A stretch of 15,555 nt of DNA, taken from CAYUDP01 sp964443725 (GTDB taxonomy: Bacteria; Patescibacteriota; Minisyncoccia; Phycocordibacterales; JAKFXT01). Below the pieces are notes generated by a model. The model searched no databases. It saw nothing but the letters and a program-made list of their open reading frames with translations, and had not been told where the DNA came from. Below, in pieces: positions 13,644 to 15,555 of this stretch (its first letter is position 1; each line of letters begins with the position of its first letter). Made by a program: the position numbers and the translations under genes. The stretch covers positions 1 to 15,555 of the forward strand of contig CAYUDP010000013.1 in the NCBI GenBank assembly GCA_964443725.1. The letters run 5' to 3'.

Positions 13644-13871
13644 TCAGAACGGGAAGAGCATGCAGTACTTCTTGCTGCCGATTTCGACCCACTCGAACCG
13701 CCATCCGGTACCCCGGAGATGTTCGCTGATGGCGTCGACATTTTCCTTGTTTGGGTCTTCGATTGGGATGGCGAATCCCACACCCATGAAAAGCATTGGG
13801 CTGTCAGAGACCACCCGGTTTATTTTTCCAGCTTTTTGTTTTACGAAGTGGACGGCTTCTTCGGGCTTCAT
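13644..13871 (-). CDS. GC-rich orphan protein, 75 aa
   Basis: I do not recognise a family. The 75-residue soluble protein has an N-terminal helix (KPEEAVHFVKQKAGKINRVV, 2-21), a hydrophobic strand (PMLFMGVGFAIPI, 25-37), a second helix (NKENVDAISEHLRG, about 41-54) and a final strand (WRFEWVEIGSKKYCMLFPF), a compact alpha/beta arrangement by inspection. A longer in-frame start at 13931 exists. The start at 13871 is chosen because AAGGAG lies 5-6 nt before it and the predicted transcription start (about 13915) is downstream of the longer start. The gene ends in TGA and is followed 22 nt later by a strong terminator. Like the other GC-rich orphans, it is a one-gene unit. Confidence 0.7.
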   Translation of the reverse strand: MKPEEAVHFVKQKAGKINRVVSDSPMLFMGVGFAIPIEDPNKENVDAISEHLRGTGWRFEWVEIGSKKYCMLFPF

Positions 13872-13890
13872 CTCATTCTCCTTGGTTGGG

Positions 13891-13906
13891 CGCTCAATAA
13901 TGAGCG
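13891..13906 (-). promoter_or_regulatory. Leader stem-loop ahead of the 75-aa orphan
   Basis: CGCTCA, a 4-nt loop, TGAGCG: a perfect 6-bp stem in the predicted 5' leader, 7 nt upstream of the AAGGAG site. Next to it, at 13909-13918, is a 10-bp palindrome ACAGTACTGT overlapping the predicted transcription start, which could be an operator. Confidence 0.4.
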
Positions 13907-13921
13907 GAACAGTACTGTGTT

Positions 13922-13950
13922 TTATTAACATATTTTTAAAAGCATGTCAA
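13922..13950 (-). promoter_or_regulatory. Promoter of the 75-aa orphan gene
   Basis: Minus strand: -35 TTGACA (13945-13950), spacer 17, -10 TAATAA (13922-13927) with an extended TGT. The start is predicted near 13915, which lies downstream of the longer candidate start at 13931 and so supports the shorter protein. Confidence 0.6.
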
Positions 13951-14019
13951 TCAGTAGTTTAAATAAGAAGATTTAATTGTTTTTTATTTCTGAAGTAGCT
14001 GCCTCCAGTAATACATGAA

Positions 14020-14054
14020 AAAACAAACCCCCACCTTTGGTGGGGGTTTGTTTT
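14020..14054. terminator. Perfect bidirectional terminator after the collagen-like gene
   Basis: AAAACAAACCCCCACC (14020-14035), loop TTT, GGTGGGGGTTTGTTTT (14039-14054): a perfect 16-bp inverted repeat with A-tract on one side and T-tract on the other. It lies 19 nt after the stop of the minus-strand collagen-like gene. Confidence 0.9.
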
Positions 14055-14073
14055 AATTAACTCTTAGAGAAAC

Positions 14074-14721
14074 TCAGAAGCCTTCTCCGAATTTATTAAA
14101 CTGACATTGGTTAATAGCCTCATTCCATGTTCCAGATGTAGATATTGGTAGTATAAATCCATTCCAAAATATTTTTGCGGAGAAGTCGTATGGACTTCCA
14201 TTGCCAATATGATCACTACTTGGAAATGCGATTGAGTAGTGTGTTCCATTTGATTTGTAAATATAAGTATTATATTCGGGGGCTAAGTTTGATTGTATTT
14301 TTAATTCACCCCAAGATATTCCACTAGAAATGTAATCATCGTCAACTAGTTTGTTTGGTATTGATCCGAATCCGTTTTCAAGTGTCCAAGAAAAACCTAG
14401 GCCATTTCCAGATCTTTGTTTACATACACTAATGTTTAATAGAGTCGGTTTTAATTCTTCGGGTAGTGAAAAACCGCTGTCTCCCTTTGGTCCTTGTATA
14501 CCAGGAATTCCTTGATCTCCCTTTGGTCCTTGAGTATTCCACGATAAAAATACTTCATTTTTTTTACAATCATCTCTCTTAAAGTCTTGTCCTATAACAT
14601 GTACGGTTCCATCTTTTTTAACACATACAGAGATTTGATTGTCTATTGCCATAGAATAAGTATAGAAGCCAAGTGTGGATACTATAACTCCAAGCGATAT
14701 TATGTATTTATTCATAGTCAT
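14074..14721 (-). CDS. Secreted protein with short collagen-like segment
   Basis: A 215-residue protein with a signal peptide (hydrophobic 6-22, likely cleavage after SMA at residue 25). An N-terminal module follows with the pattern ISVCVKKDGTVHVI...C52KKNEVFLSWN, widespread in bacterial collagen-like proteins, with C33 and C52 as a likely disulfide. Six Gly-X-Y triplets (65-83: GPK GDQ GIP GIQ GPK GDS) then lead to a C-terminal region of about 130 residues, rich in Asn, Ser, Gly and aromatic residues, with C100 and C207. The triplet run is very short, so a stable long triple helix is unlikely unless the copy number varies. It is probably an extracellular or surface protein used for attachment; this is inference. 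Starts at residues 1 and 3 are both possible; no Shine-Dalgarno is seen in the A-rich leader. The stop is TGA, followed by a strong terminator. Confidence 0.75.
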   Translation of the reverse strand: MTMNKYIISLGVIVSTLGFYTYSMAIDNQISVCVKKDGTVHVIGQDFKRDDCKKNEVFLSWNTQGPKGDQGIPGIQGPKGDSGFSLPEELKPTLLNISVCKQRSGNGLGFSWTLENGFGSIPNKLVDDDYISSGISWGELKIQSNLAPEYNTYIYKSNGTHYSIAFPSSDHIGNGSPYDFSAKIFWNGFILPISTSGTWNEAINQCQFNKFGEGF

Positions 14722-14895
14722 TTTTTTAAATATATTAATATTAATGTATTTTTGGGAAACTTATATCTTTAGCTTACTATTAGGTGCCTTTTTTGCAATG
14801 GTTTTATACTTCGATGCAGAGAACTCGTAGATACCTTATATTTACGAATTTTTTTATCATTATTGTTGTTGGTAATATAAGAACCTTATTTAAAA

Positions 14896-14918
14896 TCCGC
14901 CCGAGGGTATCGGGCGGA
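14896..14918 (-). terminator. Terminator of the coiled-coil gene at the right edge
   Basis: TCCGCCCGA (14896-14904), loop GGGTA, TCGGGCGGA (14910-14918): a perfect 9-bp stem, 19 nt after the TGA at 14938. The minus-strand tail is TTTTAAAT. Confidence 0.85.
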
Positions 14919-14937
14919 GTGAGGGCACTTCACTTGT

Positions 14938-15555
14938 TCAGAAAGGTATGTCATCCTCCATCTCTTCCATCATGATTCTGATTTTCTCTTGCTCCTCTTC
15001 ATGGGAGACGAAACCTATCTGTTCGTTTGGGGAATTGTTGCGTAGTAAGTTTCCCGCTTCATTCTCTGAGGCGAAGTGCTCCTTGACCTTAAACGGTGTC
15101 GTGTAGGTGTAGCGGGGCGCTCCTGTTTTTGGATCGAAGCTTGCCTCCTTGATCTTTGTCTCGAGTACGAATACGTCAAACGGTCGGTACGCAAGTCTCG
15201 AGTTCTGGATTTGGGGTGTGATGCATACATACACCATATCCCCAGGGTTCAGATGATCGGCCGGCCCGAGGATTTTTTTTAGTCGGCGTGTACGGCGATA
15301 CTCGTCGGGGTAGCTGCCCATCAAGTCGACGACCCTGTATGGAGCCTCCAGTGTTGCCAACCTCGCTTCTCTGGATTTCAGATGCGCGGATTTCTGCTCG
15401 AGCAGACCTATCTGTCTTGTCAGGTCTTTTATTCGAGTTTTGATCTGCTTTTCGGCGGCGGCGAGGGCTTCTCTGTAGGTGAGCCAATGTGGGGCTAGGT
15501 TGCTTTGACCGTTGAGCAGTGTGTACTGACCATCTGCCTCGATCATTCCAACCAT
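14938..15555 (-). CDS. GC-rich coiled-coil protein with SSB-like C-terminal tip (may be partial at its 5' end)
   Basis: The frame is open to the last base of the window. An ATG sits exactly at the edge (15555) and another at residue 4, so the true start may lie outside and no ribosome site can be checked. As read, 205 residues: an N-terminal segment, a predicted coiled coil (REALAAAEKQIKTRIKDLTR, 28-47, continuing to about 70), a basic patch (RRTRRLKK, 87-94), a beta-rich region (GDMVYVCITP at 105-114, FDVFVLETKI, then PRYTYTTPFKVKEHF) and an acidic tail ending EEMEDDIPF. The last residues DDIPF match the conserved tip of bacterial single-stranded-DNA-binding protein, which docks RecO, PriA, exonuclease I and others. 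I see no SSB OB-fold core, so this is not simply SSB. It is GC-rich, ends in TGA and has its own terminator. The function is unknown; a link to DNA repair or replication is inference. Confidence 0.65.
   Translation of the reverse strand: MVGMIEADGQYTLLNGQSNLAPHWLTYREALAAAEKQIKTRIKDLTRQIGLLEQKSAHLKSREARLATLEAPYRVVDLMGSYPDEYRRTRRLKKILGPADHLNPGDMVYVCITPQIQNSRLAYRPFDVFVLETKIKEASFDPKTGAPRYTYTTPFKVKEHFASENEAGNLLRNNSPNEQIGFVSHEEEQEKIRIMMEEMEDDIPF

Noticed and set aside
13872..13931. Longer start for the 75-aa orphan
   Set aside because: The ribosome site and predicted transcription start both support the ATG at 13871.
14784..14975. 63-codon plus-strand frame in the intergenic region
   Set aside because: It reads through the terminator hairpin at 14896-14918 and into the antisense of the next gene, with no ribosome site; the region 14722-14895 appears non-coding.
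1..15555. Alternative genetic code with TGA as glycine, known in some CPR lineages
   Set aside because: Genes at 13644, 14074 and 14938 end in TGA and are followed within about 20 nt by strong terminators, and no in-frame TGA interrupts a recognised domain.
1..15555. CRISPR array, tRNA or rRNA genes, insertion sequences
   Set aside because: No regularly spaced repeats, cloverleaf candidates, rRNA-like sequence or transposase frames were seen on reading both strands; the only long direct repeat is the assembly overlap.

Overview
The window looks like a metagenome-assembled scaffold from a Patescibacteria (CPR) bacterium, most likely a Parcubacteria-type lineage. This is inference from content. 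Supporting signs are a secreted protein with Ig-like domains and a C-terminal peptidoglycan-binding domain, a C-terminal fragment of a cohesin/Ig-type membrane-anchored protein, a stand-alone SET-domain methyltransferase, many lineage-restricted membrane proteins, AT-rich coding sequence, and genes that mostly lack Shine-Dalgarno sites. The standard bacterial code fits: TAA, TAG and TGA all end genes, and TGA stops are followed closely by hairpin terminators. No rRNA, tRNA, CRISPR array, transposase or prophage gene was seen.

Layout. 31-1473 (-) is the secreted Ig-like/peptidoglycan-binding protein, divergent from a SET-domain protein at 1586-2059 (+). A GC-rich orphan gene (2095-2400, -) faces the SET gene across a strong hairpin terminator. 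A PAP2-like membrane phosphatase (2530-3192, +) is followed by a terminator, then a promoter, then a two-gene RND efflux operon: membrane fusion protein (3449-5014) and permease (5018-8116). The 100-N gap at 3301-3400 is flanked on both sides by the same 55 bp and is very probably a false gap. Next come a multi-pass membrane protein (8123-9088, -), a SLOG-type nucleotide-binding protein (9169-9687, -) and a 5'-truncated cohesin/Ig-like gene remnant (9734-10339, +).

From 10384 onward nearly everything is on the minus strand. Two GC-rich single-gene units lie at 10384-10746 (orphan) and 10912-11454 (secreted repeat protein). They are followed by a cluster read from 13492 down to 11583: a miniature CreD, a CYTH/class IV adenylate-cyclase-like protein and a small membrane protein. 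Then come another GC-rich orphan (13644-13871), a secreted collagen-like protein (14074-14721) and, running off the right edge, a GC-rich coiled-coil protein whose C-terminus looks like the SSB C-terminal tip (14938-15555).

Two styles of gene expression coexist. The AT-rich genes have no clear Shine-Dalgarno, and several have -10 boxes so close to the ATG that the mRNA should be leaderless or nearly so (SET, SLOG, CYTH). The GC-rich minus-strand orphans are each a compact unit: in the four whose start region is visible, a TTGACA-type (or TTTACA) promoter and a strong AGGAG-type ribosome site; and in all five a hairpin terminator. These units are the most unusual structure in the window. No single new multi-gene system could be demonstrated.
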